A DNA stretch of 20,375 nt from JAWAFC01 sp038890815. Its GTDB lineage: Archaea; Micrarchaeota; Micrarchaeia; Burarchaeales; JACRGF01. A program made the translations under genes and the position numbers. The notes beneath the pieces are model-generated. The model saw only the letters and a program-made list of their open reading frames with translations, did not search any database and was not told the DNA's origin. Within the stretch, counting starts at the first letter, position 1. Every line of letters begins with the position of its first letter. Shown in pieces: positions 1 to 6,515 of this stretch. The DNA lies in assembly GCA_038890815.1 (NCBI GenBank), contig JAWAFC010000012.1:1-20375 (forward strand), written 5' to 3'.

Positions 1-225
1 GGTGTAGTTGGCATAGAAGGTGATGGGGGAGGAGGAGTTCAGGCCCTGGCTGCCCCCCTCAGGGTCGTTCGAGTCCCAGACAGAGAGATTGGCTGTGGCT
101 CCGCCGGTGTAGTTGGAGTGGATGCCAAGCGCAGATGCCAGCAGCTTTCCATCAAGGTTGTAGCTGGCACAGCCCAGCAGGAGGGCTGTGGCAAAAAGAA
201 CGAGTAGCCCCTTCGTGCCAAGCAT
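1..225 (-). CDS. Secreted lipoprotein with Ig/PKD-like domain, 3' part outside window
   Basis: The first 75 codons of a minus-strand gene that runs off the left edge. The N-terminus is a lipoprotein signal peptide: M-L-G-T-K, a hydrophobic core, then the lipobox LLGC with Cys19 as the lipidated residue. The mature part is Asn/Ser/Thr rich with possible N-glycosylation sites (NYT, NLS). It contains a stretch of the form WDSNDPEGG...ITFYANYT, which resembles the start of a repeat-type Ig/PKD-like domain I associate with large surface proteins of uncultured archaea; this is recall, not a search. ATG225 is chosen because it directly precedes the signal peptide and lies about 27 bp from the centre of a TATA-like box. 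The gene follows glnA by 25 bp but probably has its own promoter. A surface adhesin or sugar-binding role is only a guess. Confidence 0.75.
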   Translation of the reverse strand, partial: MLGTKGLLVLFATALLLGCASYNLDGKLLASALGIHSNYTGGATANLSVWDSNDPEGGSQGLNSSSPITFYANYT

Positions 226-246
226 GCTGAGAGTATGCTCCCCTCG

Positions 247-256
247 CTATTTAAAT
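247..256 (-). promoter_or_regulatory. TATA-like box of the lipoprotein gene
   Basis: On the minus strand this reads ATTTAAATAG. The centre is about 27 bp upstream of ATG225, so transcription would begin at or next to the start codon (leaderless). It overlaps the TAA stop of the preceding glnA gene at 251-253. Confidence 0.5.
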
Positions 257-1663
257 GTTGAGGTAGGTTTTGAACTCGTAGGGTGTTGGCCTGATATTGT
301 TTTGCCTGATTTCTTCTCGCTTCAGCTCCAGATGGGCATCGATGATGTCCTGGGTAAAGATGCCTTTCAGGAAGGCGTGGTCAGATTCAAGCGCGGCGAG
401 CGCATCCTCGAGTTTGCTCGGCAACTCTTTGATGCCCAGCTCCTTCCTCTTCTTTTCATCAAGCCTGTAAATGTCTTCATCCACCGGATCGCCACAATCC
501 CTCTTCTTCTTTATGCCATCCAGCCCTGCTGCGGCCATGGCCGCAAATGCAAGATAGGGATTGCAGCTCGGGTCTGGAATCCTGCACTCCACCCTCTTGC
601 TCTTCTCTATCCCCTTAAAATATACAGGAATGCGCACGGCAGCGCTGCGGTTCCTCTTCCCCCATGCAATGTAAACCGGTGCCTCCATACCGGCAGCAAG
701 GCGTTTGTAGGAGTTTGTGGTTGGTGCGCACAGCGCGCACAGCGCGGCCGCGTGCTCGAGCAACCCGCCTATGTAATATCTCATCGTCTGGCTCATTTCT
801 GCATATTTGTCGGTCGCATCATAGAATGCATTTCTGTCGCCCTTCCACAAGCTTTGGTGTGTGTGCATCCCGTTTGCATTGTCGCCGAATATTGGTTTTG
901 GCAGGAAGGTAGCGAGCATGGCATTGGCGGCCGCCGTGTTCTTTATTACATATTTATAGGTGATGGTGTTGTCTGCCGAGCGAACGAGCTCATCGTATCT
1001 TATGTCTATCTCGCATTGGCCAGCTGTGGCGACCTCGTGGTGATGCGCCTCCACCGTGATGTTGAAATTTTCCTCGAGCATCTCGCTGACCTGGGCGCGG
1101 AAGAGCTGGAGCGTGTCCTGCGGTGGAGCCTTGCAATATCCCTGGCGAAAGTCAATGGGGTAGTTCTGGCCGTACGAATTCCATGCGGCCTCCCTGCTGT
1201 CGAGAGAATAGCCCTGGCTTCTGAAGGGAACAACGCCATCCACTGTGGTCGCATCGAAAACAAAGAACTCTATCTCAGGTCCCCAATAGCTTGCCGTAAA
1301 GCCAGCGCTCCTCACGGCTTCTTCAGCTCTTTGGGCGATGTAACGCGGGTCTTTCTCGAATCTTCCGCCACCAAAAGCCTCGTTGATGTTGCAGAAAAAG
1401 CGCGCAGTGTTGTTCTCCCAGGGTATTCTGGCATAGGTATCTGCGTCAGGCACCACCACCATATCGCTCTCAAAAATTTCTTTGAAACCACGAACGCTCG
1501 AGCCATCGAGCTTGCCTATGCCCTGTGAGAAGGCCTCGGCATCGAGCTGGTGAGCAGGAATTGTTATGTGATGCAGGAAGCCTGCAATGTCAACAAATTG
1601 AAGGTCGACCCAGCGGATGTTCTCATCGCCCATTTTTTTGAGGACTTCTTCGGGCTTGGCCAT
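251..1663 (-). CDS. glnA: Glutamine synthetase, type I
   Basis: Makes glutamine from glutamate, ammonia and ATP in the cytosol, as a dodecamer in the family. It is 470 residues if started at ATG1663, the usual GSI size. Motifs in order: the catalytic-domain opening GPEIEFF at about 128-134, HHHEVATAGQCEI at about 207-219 (metal and glutamate ligands), NGMHTHQS at about 264-271 and NRSAAVRIP at about 338-346. The C-terminal region reads VDEDIYRLDEKKRKELGI; it lacks the NLYDLP adenylylation tyrosine loop of GSI-beta, so control by adenylylation is unlikely and the protein looks GSI-alpha-like. ATG1663 is preceded by GGTGGTGATT, a reasonable Shine-Dalgarno sequence. An in-frame GTG at 1672 lies 26 bp from the TATA centre and is a possible leaderless alternative. 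It follows ilvD by 46 bp. Confidence 0.95.
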   Translation of the reverse strand: MAKPEEVLKKMGDENIRWVDLQFVDIAGFLHHITIPAHQLDAEAFSQGIGKLDGSSVRGFKEIFESDMVVVPDADTYARIPWENNTARFFCNINEAFGGGRFEKDPRYIAQRAEEAVRSAGFTASYWGPEIEFFVFDATTVDGVVPFRSQGYSLDSREAAWNSYGQNYPIDFRQGYCKAPPQDTLQLFRAQVSEMLEENFNITVEAHHHEVATAGQCEIDIRYDELVRSADNTITYKYVIKNTAAANAMLATFLPKPIFGDNANGMHTHQSLWKGDRNAFYDATDKYAEMSQTMRYYIGGLLEHAAALCALCAPTTNSYKRLAAGMEAPVYIAWGKRNRSAAVRIPVYFKGIEKSKRVECRIPDPSCNPYLAFAAMAAAGLDGIKKKRDCGDPVDEDIYRLDEKKRKELGIKELPSKLEDALAALESDHAFLKGIFTQDIIDAHLELKREEIRQNNIRPTPYEFKTYLNI

Positions 1664-1693
1664 AATCACCACCGCAATGCCATCAGAAAACAC

Positions 1694-1703
1694 AAATATA
1701 AAG
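1694..1703 (-). promoter_or_regulatory. TATA-like box of glnA
   Basis: On the minus strand this reads CTTTATATTT, in the 46-bp gap after the ilvD stop. The expected transcription start is near 1672, nine bases before ATG1663 and at the in-frame GTG1672. It suggests glnA is transcribed separately from ilvD. Confidence 0.5.
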
Positions 1704-1709
1704 GCTTGC

Positions 1710-3386
1710 TTAGTCTGTTTTCAGCACGGCTCCGGTGTTGGCGCTCGTGACGAAGCGCGCATAGCGCGCCAGCCAGCCCCTGGTTATTTTTGGTTTGAAT
1801 GGAGGCAGCTTCGCCAGGCGCGCACTGATCTCTGCCTCGCTCAGCTCAACATCGAGCCTGCCGTTTGGAATGTCGATTACGATGATGTCGCCATCCCTCA
1901 GCGCAGCGATGGGCCCGCCAGCGGCCGCTTCGGGCGAGACGTGCCCCACGCACGCCCCCCTCGTGCCCCCACTGAACCTGCCGTCGGTTATGAGCGCAAC
2001 GCTCTTGGCAAGCCCCATGCCGACAACCTGGCTTGTGGGCGCTAGCATTTCGGGCATGCCGGGCCCTCCCTTCGGCCCCTCGTATCTTATGACGATGACC
2101 TCGCCCGGCTTAACCTCGCCTCCCAGAATCCCTTTCACCGCCTCTGCCTCGCTGTCGAATACCCTGGCAGGCCCTCTGTGGAAAAGCATTTCCTTGTCCA
2201 CCGCGCCGACCTTGACCACGGCGCCATTGGGCGCGAGATTCCCGAAAAGCACTTTGAGCCCGCCCTTTTCGCTGAATGGGTTTTCAATACTGCGGATGAT
2301 TTTGTGGTCGAGTATGGTGGCATCCTTGATATTCTCGCCCAGCGTCTTTCCGGTAACGGTCAGGCAGTCGAGATGGAGCACGCCCGGCTTTCGGCTCAGC
2401 TCTTTGAGTATGGCAGGCACCCCGCCGGCCGCATCGACATCCTCGAGATGCACGCTGGGCTCTGCCGGCGAGACCTTGCAGATGTAGGGCACGCGCTCTG
2501 CGATTTCGTTTATTCTCTCAAGCGGGTAATCGATGCCTGCCTCATGCGCTATGGCGAGCGCATGCAGCACTGTGTTGGTACTGCCGCCCATAGCCATGTC
2601 TAGCGCGAATGCGTTGTCCAACGACTCTCGCGTGATTATGTCACGCGGCCTGATATCGCGCTTGACCAGCTCAACGATCTGCCTGCCCGCAGCCTTCACC
2701 AGCTCCGCCCTTCGCTCGTCTACAGCCAGAATGGTTCCGTTGCCAGGCAGCGCGATGCCGATGGCTTCGGCCAGGCAGTTCATACTGTTGGCCGTGAACA
2801 TGCCCGCGCACGAGCCGCACGTCGGGCAACCGGCATTCTCGAGCGCCTTGAGCTCCCTCTCGCTTATCTTTCCTCGCTTGTATTCGCCCACGCCCTCAAA
2901 GACAGAAATCAGATCGACAACCTTTCCTCTCAGCTTGCCCGCCCGCATGGGCCCGCCGCTCACATATATGGCCGGGATGTTCAGGCGGACTGCGGCCATG
3001 AGCATGCCGGGCACGATCTTGTCGCAGTTGGCGAGCAGCAGCAGACCATCGAACTGGTGCGCCTCAGCCATCGTCTCAACGCAGTCCGCGATGAGCTCGC
3101 GCGAGGGCAGCGAGTAACGCATGCCGATGTGACCCATGGCAATGCCGTCATCCACGCCAATCGTGTTGAACTCGAATGGAAGGCCGCCCGCGGCACGAAT
3201 TGCCTCCTTGGCGAGCTCGCCGAGGCGCTTGAGATGAACGTGGCCCGGCACGATGTCGGTGTAGGAATTTGCCAGGCCTATGAACGGCTTACGGAAATCG
3301 GCATCTTCCTTGACAACGCCCGTAGCCTTGAGCAGGGCGCGGTGTGGCGCGCGCTCAAAGCCAAGCTTGACGATGTCTGAGCGCAT
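1710..3386 (-). CDS. ilvD: Dihydroxy-acid dehydratase
   Basis: Dehydrates 2,3-dihydroxy-3-methylbutanoate or -pentanoate to the 2-keto acids, the third common step of valine, leucine and isoleucine synthesis. It is 558 residues, typical for the IlvD/Edd family. Iron-sulphur and active-site signatures are intact: NCDKIVPGM with Cys121, GCPTCGSCAGMFTANSMN with Cys187/190/193, GGSTNTVLH, and near the C-terminus DGRFSGGTRG. EFNTIGVDDGIAMGHIGM and GGPGMPEM also match the family. The first Cys found in some [2Fe-2S] members is replaced by VPGHVHL. ATG3386 (MRSDIVK...) is preferred over the upstream ATG3401 because it gives the usual family N-terminus and lies about 25 bp from a TATA-like box. No other ilv or leu gene is in the window. 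Confidence 0.95.
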   Translation of the reverse strand: MRSDIVKLGFERAPHRALLKATGVVKEDADFRKPFIGLANSYTDIVPGHVHLKRLGELAKEAIRAAGGLPFEFNTIGVDDGIAMGHIGMRYSLPSRELIADCVETMAEAHQFDGLLLLANCDKIVPGMLMAAVRLNIPAIYVSGGPMRAGKLRGKVVDLISVFEGVGEYKRGKISERELKALENAGCPTCGSCAGMFTANSMNCLAEAIGIALPGNGTILAVDERRAELVKAAGRQIVELVKRDIRPRDIITRESLDNAFALDMAMGGSTNTVLHALAIAHEAGIDYPLERINEIAERVPYICKVSPAEPSVHLEDVDAAGGVPAILKELSRKPGVLHLDCLTVTGKTLGENIKDATILDHKIIRSIENPFSEKGGLKVLFGNLAPNGAVVKVGAVDKEMLFHRGPARVFDSEAEAVKGILGGEVKPGEVIVIRYEGPKGGPGMPEMLAPTSQVVGMGLAKSVALITDGRFSGGTRGACVGHVSPEAAAGGPIAALRDGDIIVIDIPNGRLDVELSEAEISARLAKLPPFKPKITRGWLARYARFVTSANTGAVLKTD

Positions 3387-3405
3387 GTGCCCATTTCTCA
3401 TTCAG

Positions 3406-3415
3406 CCTTAAAAGC
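3406..3415 (-). promoter_or_regulatory. TATA-like box of ilvD
   Basis: On the minus strand this reads GCTTTTAAGG, in the 38-bp gap after the pckG stop. Its centre is 24-25 bp from ATG3386, which supports that start and a leaderless mRNA; the more upstream ATG3401 would lie too close to the box. Confidence 0.55.
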
Positions 3416-3424
3416 ATTCACAAT

Positions 3425-5302
3425 TCATTCAAAAGCGAAGGGACTGATGTGATCGGTCTCAAACCTATCCATGGCTTCCCTCAGCCGCTGGCGTTGCTCG
3501 TACAGCTCGTCCCAGAACGCGTGCGGCATCTCCTGCTCCTCCTTATAAAATGCCTCTATCCTGTCGAGTTTGGCCAGCAGCTTTCTCACCCTTATCGTGA
3601 ATTCGGCGATGTACTCTTCTTTTGTGTAATTCCGTTTCAGCACGTTTGCGAATAGCTCTCTCAAATCCTCATACCGAGGGATGAAACCGATGGGTGTGCG
3701 CAGCGCAGGGTATTCGTCGTGCACGCGCCCCTCCGCCCACAGCATCCAGATTTTTTTATCCATCTTCTCATTCAGGAATTTCCCCGTCTTGGGACCTACG
3801 AGGAAGTAGTTGAAAGTAAAGACGAGCGGTGGCTTCTCAAGCAGCTGGCCAAATTCCAGATGATTCTGAATATAGCGGCCGAGCGGTATGGCGATGAAGT
3901 CGAGGTTGGCCATGGGATTGTGGGCCAGCACGCCTTCCTTGCCGAGCGTGGCAGCCGTGGTCTCGGACTCGAGCGAGGCGCCCATGAAAACGCCGTGCGC
4001 CCAGTTGAAGGACTGCACCACGGGTGGCGAAGTATCCGAGTCCCTTCCGCCATACACGATGGCCTCGATGGGGACTCCCTGTGGATTGTCCAGATTGGGA
4101 TCGGCATTGGCCAGCTTCTCTATGCGGATGGCAAAGCGCGCGTTTTTGTGCGAGGGAGGTATCTTCTCGCCATTTTCATCCCTCTTTCCCTCGAACCACT
4201 CCCCCGAGAAGTTGATTCCATCCTTTGGAAGCTCCCGCCCCATGCCCTGCCAGTATGGCACGCCATCTTTGACAAGCACATTGGAAAAGATTACCTCGCC
4301 GGGCGCGGTGAGCGCTTGGTAGATTAGCGGATCGTCTCGGGGATTGACATCGTGGATTATCCCGAAAATTCCGCGCTCGATGTTGACGCCCCATGCCCTG
4401 CCATCCTTGCCCTTCCGAATGTACGAGATGTCATCACCAAGCATAGTGTTGCCAGGTATCATGGCCGTGGATGTTTTGCCGCATGCGCTGGGAAAGGCGC
4501 CCGCGAAATAGGTGATGCGCCGTTTTCCTGGCGGCCTCACCCCGCTGATGAACATGTGCTCTGCCAACCAATCCTCGCGTGAGGCCTTGGCGATGGCCAG
4601 CCTCAGCGCCAGCTTCTTCAGCCCGACTGTGTTGCCGGCGTACTGCGTATTGACGCTGAAAACTCTGTTCTCCTCGAGATCTATGTAAATCCTGCGCTTG
4701 TCGGGCTCTGCGCTTATGCCGTTCACAAGCTTGCCCGCCGAGTGTATGAAGTGGAAGAAGGCCGGCGAGCCACCGAGCCTTTTGAACTCCTCGTATCCAT
4801 TTCTGTAAAGGATGTCCTCGCTGTGTGCGACATAGAAGGAGTCAGTTATCTGCAGAGCTGGGATGGCAAATCTCGAGCCCACCGGACCGAGGCAGAAGAA
4901 CAGCACGAGCATTTCCTTGCCATGCATGCTGTTTTCCAGTAGCCCAAAGATCTCCTTGAGCCCAGCCTCCCTGTCGATTGAGTTGATGTGTCGGCTTAGC
5001 TTCACGCCTGATGGCAAAAGGTATTTCGTGACGGCCTTGTCCCGCCCCTGATCTTTGGGGCCATCGAAATGAATTGTGTGCCCTTCAATCTTCAGCGGCC
5101 TCTCCTCGCCAGTCTCAATCGCCCTGCGACGCACGTATGCAAAGTCCTCGCGCGCATCAGTTATCACGGTGACGTTTGCTGGCCTACACAACTCAATGTA
5201 TCTGGCAACGATGGCCTCAACGCGAGCATTTCCAATAGCCTTTAGCTTGGCCAAGTTTTCTCTGTCGAGCGCCTTTTCTAAAGTTTTTTCCACATCGCTC
5301 AT
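3425..5302 (-). CDS. pckG: Phosphoenolpyruvate carboxykinase (GTP), archaeal type
   Basis: Interconverts oxaloacetate + GTP and phosphoenolpyruvate + CO2 + GDP, the entry to gluconeogenesis. About 625 residues, the normal length. Visible motifs: LGPVGSRFAIPALQITDS at about 139-156, the YAGNTVGLKK substrate loop at about 221-230, the kinase-1 (P-loop) signature GAFPSACGKTS at about 268-278, GDD immediately after (kinase-2 metal ligand), then ERGIFGIIHDVN, the form I recall from archaeal rather than animal enzymes. ATG5302 has AGGTGG five bases upstream as a Shine-Dalgarno sequence. An in-frame GTG at 5311 is the alternative and sits 23-24 bp from an A/T box, as in the leaderless genes here. 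It is upstream of ilvD on the same strand but ilvD has its own TATA box. Confidence 0.95.
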   Translation of the reverse strand: MSDVEKTLEKALDRENLAKLKAIGNARVEAIVARYIELCRPANVTVITDAREDFAYVRRRAIETGEERPLKIEGHTIHFDGPKDQGRDKAVTKYLLPSGVKLSRHINSIDREAGLKEIFGLLENSMHGKEMLVLFFCLGPVGSRFAIPALQITDSFYVAHSEDILYRNGYEEFKRLGGSPAFFHFIHSAGKLVNGISAEPDKRRIYIDLEENRVFSVNTQYAGNTVGLKKLALRLAIAKASREDWLAEHMFISGVRPPGKRRITYFAGAFPSACGKTSTAMIPGNTMLGDDISYIRKGKDGRAWGVNIERGIFGIIHDVNPRDDPLIYQALTAPGEVIFSNVLVKDGVPYWQGMGRELPKDGINFSGEWFEGKRDENGEKIPPSHKNARFAIRIEKLANADPNLDNPQGVPIEAIVYGGRDSDTSPPVVQSFNWAHGVFMGASLESETTAATLGKEGVLAHNPMANLDFIAIPLGRYIQNHLEFGQLLEKPPLVFTFNYFLVGPKTGKFLNEKMDKKIWMLWAEGRVHDEYPALRTPIGFIPRYEDLRELFANVLKRNYTKEEYIAEFTIRVRKLLAKLDRIEAFYKEEQEMPHAFWDELYEQRQRLREAMDRFETDHISPFAFE

Positions 5303-5330
5303 GCCTGCCACCTGAAAAAGCAGTTGGGGA

Positions 5331-5338
5331 ATTAAAAA
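5331..5338 (-). promoter_or_regulatory. Possible TATA-like box of pckG
   Basis: On the minus strand this reads TTTTTAAT. The centre is 23-24 bp from GTG5311 and 32 bp from ATG5302. A second A/T-rich element (5339-5346) lies just upstream, so the true box is uncertain. Confidence 0.35.
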
Positions 5339-5374
5339 GTTTTAATACTTATGAAGCGACGGCTTCCTGCTCGC

Positions 5375-5397
5375 AATAGGAACCTACGGTTCCTATT
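5375..5397. repeat. Perfect 10-bp inverted repeat with 3-nt loop
   Basis: Arms AATAGGAACC and GGTTCCTATT flank TAC. It is about 65 bp upstream of the pckG start and shares the GGTTCC core with the palindromes at 5443-5473 and with the anticodon-loop intron of tRNA-Phe. It could be an operator or a mobile hairpin remnant; the sequence alone does not decide. Confidence 0.65.
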
Positions 5398-5442
5398 ACC
5401 TCCCTTTTTATTTGCGCGAGACTCGCTCGTCGCCGAATCGTT

Positions 5443-5473
5443 GGTTCCGAATCGGAACCGCCAGCGCGGTTCC
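5443..5473. repeat. Overlapping GGTTCC inverted repeats
   Basis: Three copies of the same arm in alternating orientation: GGTTCCGA (5443-5450), TCGGAACCGC (5452-5461) and GCGGTTCC (5466-5473). The middle arm can pair with either neighbour, with a 1-nt or 4-nt loop. The stretch CGCGGTTCCGATACCT at 5465-5480 matches 15 of 16 bases of 5649-5664, which lies inside the tRNA-Phe anticodon-loop intron. Confidence 0.65.
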
Positions 5474-5516
5474 GATACCTCCAGCAACCATTTTCCATCA
5501 ATGCTTTATCCGAGGG

Positions 5517-5603
5517 GGGAAGGTCCAGGACGAAGGGGGGATACTTCCCCCCTTTGTCTAGGGAAGGTCAAGGACGAAGGGGGGATACTTCCCCCCTTTG
5601 TCT
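5517..5603. repeat. Two tandem 43-bp hairpin repeats
   Basis: Copies at 5517-5559 and 5561-5603 differ at one base (5526 C versus 5570 A) and repeat with a 44-bp period. Each contains a 12-bp stem, GACGAAGGGGGG with CCCCCCTTTGTC (one G-T pair), around the loop ATACTT (5529-5558 and 5573-5602). The second copy ends 2 bp from the 3' end of tRNA-Phe, so both hairpins would lie in its primary transcript and may stop or protect it. Confidence 0.85.
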
Positions 5604-5641
5604 TATGCCGTGGGCCGGATTTGAACCAGCGACACTCCGGT

Positions 5642-5684
5642 ATCAGAACGCGGTTCCGGTACCTTATGGCACGGAACCAGGTTT
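5642..5684 (-). other. 43-nt anticodon-loop intron of tRNA-Phe (37/38)
   Basis: Removal after G37 and before A38 gives a 7-nt loop CTGAAGA. The intron carries a hairpin GGTTCCG...CGGAACC extended by TGCC/GGTA around the loop ATAA with one bulged C. The central splice helix would pair CTGA (32-35) with TCTG and includes a U-U mismatch, so it is a relaxed bulge-helix-bulge. Confidence 0.8.
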
Positions 5685-5703
5685 CTTCAGCCGGATGCTC
5701 TCC

Positions 5704-5723
5704 TTAGCCAACCGAAAGGGTTT
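5704..5723 (-). other. 20-nt D-loop intron of tRNA-Phe
   Basis: The pre-tRNA folds here as outer helix CTC/GAG, central 4-bp helix AGCC/GGCT flanked by the 3-nt bulges TGA and AAG on opposite strands, then inner helix AACC/GGTT with loop CTTTC. This is a textbook hBHBh' splice motif. Cleavage after the second base of each bulge removes 20 nt and joins G18 to G19, restoring the conserved GG of the D-loop. Confidence 0.88.
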
Positions 5724-5764
5724 CAGGCTGAGCTACCACGGCGTAAAATAGATTGCAGATTGGG

Positions 5765-5772
5765 TTTAAAAT
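5765..5772 (-). promoter_or_regulatory. TATA-like box of tRNA-Phe
   Basis: On the minus strand this reads ATTTTAAA, six bases or so after the stop codon of the upstream coiled-coil gene. The centre is about 26 bp from the mature tRNA 5' end (5742), the same spacing seen before leaderless start codons in this window. Confidence 0.55.
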
Positions 5773-5779
5773 TTGTTGC

Positions 5780-6262
5780 TCAAGCCCGCAGAGGGTACAG
5801 AATCCTCAGCTCATTCCCCATCTCGTCAGTTTCTGCCACACGCAGGATGGAGACGCGCCCGCTTTCCTCCACGGAGAAGGTGACGCAGATGCCTTCCCTC
5901 ATGGCTCGGAAAACTCCTTTCTGAGCGGTGGATTCTATGAGGACATCGCCTCTTGCTCCCCCAGCGATTCCTTCCTCGCTCCTGAACACGAAAGTTCGAC
6001 AGAAAACATCGCGCAGCGCGCGCTTGGTCTGCTCATCGGCAGAAAGCGCTGCGGCCGCGCGCAGGAAAACTTCTCTCGAGGCGTTCATCGCTCTGGTGAA
6101 TTCGATTCTTGCGGCTTGTAGCGCCTTTTGGGCCTTCCTATAGCCTCTGTGTTCGGCGAGCGCCCTGCTCTCCAGGCGAAAAATCTCCTTGCTGAGCTCG
6201 ACTATCTTGAACTCGAGCCCTCGTATCTTTATCTGTAACTTTACCCTTTCCGCCTCATCCAT
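5780..6262 (-). CDS. Hypothetical protein with N-terminal coiled coil
   Basis: A protein of 160 residues that I do not recognise. Residues about 1-75 are charged and helical with heptad-like spacing (QIKIRGLEFKIVELSKEIFR and onward), likely a coiled coil. Residues about 85-160 look like a small beta-rich domain (FVFRSEEG, GDVLIES, GICVTFSVEESGRVSILRV) ending in ELRILYPLRA. No signal peptide or membrane segment is visible, so it should be cytosolic. Its ATG shares one base with the TGA of the upstream small coiled-coil gene (TGATG), preceded by GGAGGGGG, so the two are translationally coupled and may form a complex. The gene ends a few bases before the tRNA-Phe promoter. Confidence 0.8.
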   Translation of the reverse strand: MDEAERVKLQIKIRGLEFKIVELSKEIFRLESRALAEHRGYRKAQKALQAARIEFTRAMNASREVFLRAAAALSADEQTKRALRDVFCRTFVFRSEEGIAGGARGDVLIESTAQKGVFRAMREGICVTFSVEESGRVSILRVAETDEMGNELRILYPLRA

Positions 6263-6462
6263 CAGGCCCCCTCCAGTTTTCGCCTGAGCTCGGCGAGCCT
6301 CGCCCTCGCGTCCTTCTGCTCAGCCCGCAACGCCGCAATTTTTTTGTTGCCTCTCAGCGCCTCCTCTCTCGCGGCCTCGAGAGCGCGTTCGGCCTGCCAC
6401 AGCTTCACAAGCGCGACGACAAGCCTGACTGGCCTTTTGGCGAGCGCGGGATTGGACAGCAT
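6262..6462 (-). CDS. Small coiled-coil hypothetical protein
   Basis: A protein of 66 residues from ATG6462. After a short N-terminus (MLSNPALAKRPVRLVVALVK) it is one long Ala/Arg/Glu-rich amphipathic helix typical of a coiled coil. No family recognised. Earlier in-frame ATGs at 6471 and 6501 exist; 6471 has GGAG upstream, but both lie too close to the TATA box centred at 6488-6489, whereas 6462 is 26 bp away and fits a leaderless start. The stop overlaps the start of the next gene by one base. The two products, both coiled coils and translationally coupled, probably interact; this is inference. Confidence 0.7.
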   Translation of the reverse strand: MLSNPALAKRPVRLVVALVKLWQAERALEAAREEALRGNKKIAALRAEQKDARARLAELRRKLEGA

Positions 6463-6484
6463 GCCCTGCATAGCCTTCTCCAGT

Positions 6485-6492
6485 AATATAAA
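6485..6492. promoter_or_regulatory. Shared TATA element between divergent genes
   Basis: It reads AATATAAA on plus and TTTATATT on minus. The centre (6488.5) is 27 bp from the plus-strand ATG6516 (MarC family) and 26 bp from the minus-strand ATG6462 (coiled-coil operon). No second A/T-rich element is seen between the two genes. Confidence 0.5.
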
Positions 6493-6515
6493 GATTAACA
6501 TTGAAACAAAAGCGC

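Larger units (their letters stand above)
5339..5605. other. Gene-poor palindrome-rich spacer
   Basis: About 270 bp between the pckG promoter and tRNA-Phe with no credible protein gene on either strand. It holds a perfect palindrome at 5375-5397, a nested set of GGTTCC inverted repeats at 5443-5473 and two tandem hairpin repeats at 5517-5603. Open frames crossing it also run through the tRNA gene and have no recognisable protein character. Confidence 0.7.
5606..5742 (-). tRNA. tRNA-Phe(GAA) with two introns
   Basis: Acceptor stem GCCGTGG/CCACGGC with discriminator A; no CCA is encoded. After removal of a 20-nt D-loop intron (5704-5723) the D-arm is GCTC-AGCCTGGGA-GAGC, a normal archaeal tRNA-Phe D-arm. 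After removal of a 43-nt intron (5642-5684) the anticodon arm is TCCGG-CTGAAGA-CCGGA with anticodon GAA. The T-arm is GCTGG-TTCAAAT-CCGGC and the variable loop GTGTC. The mature length is 74 nt plus CCA. The D-loop intron forms an exact bulge-helix-bulge; the anticodon-loop intron a relaxed one. Both would need the archaeal splicing endonuclease. A TATA-like box lies about 26 bp upstream of the mature 5' end. Confidence 0.93.

Noticed and set aside
188..1528. Plus-strand open frame of 446 codons
   Set aside because: It is antisense to glnA, whose motifs are complete, and its translation has no domain-like character; GC-rich codon bias creates such mirror frames here.
5517..5603. CRISPR array
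   Set aside because: Only two units with a 1-bp gap, so no spacers; no cas genes.
5351..5707. Plus-strand frames of 118 and 65 codons over the spacer
   Set aside because: They run through the hairpin repeats and the tRNA-Phe gene; repeated GRRGDTSPLCL-like residues simply reflect the DNA repeat.
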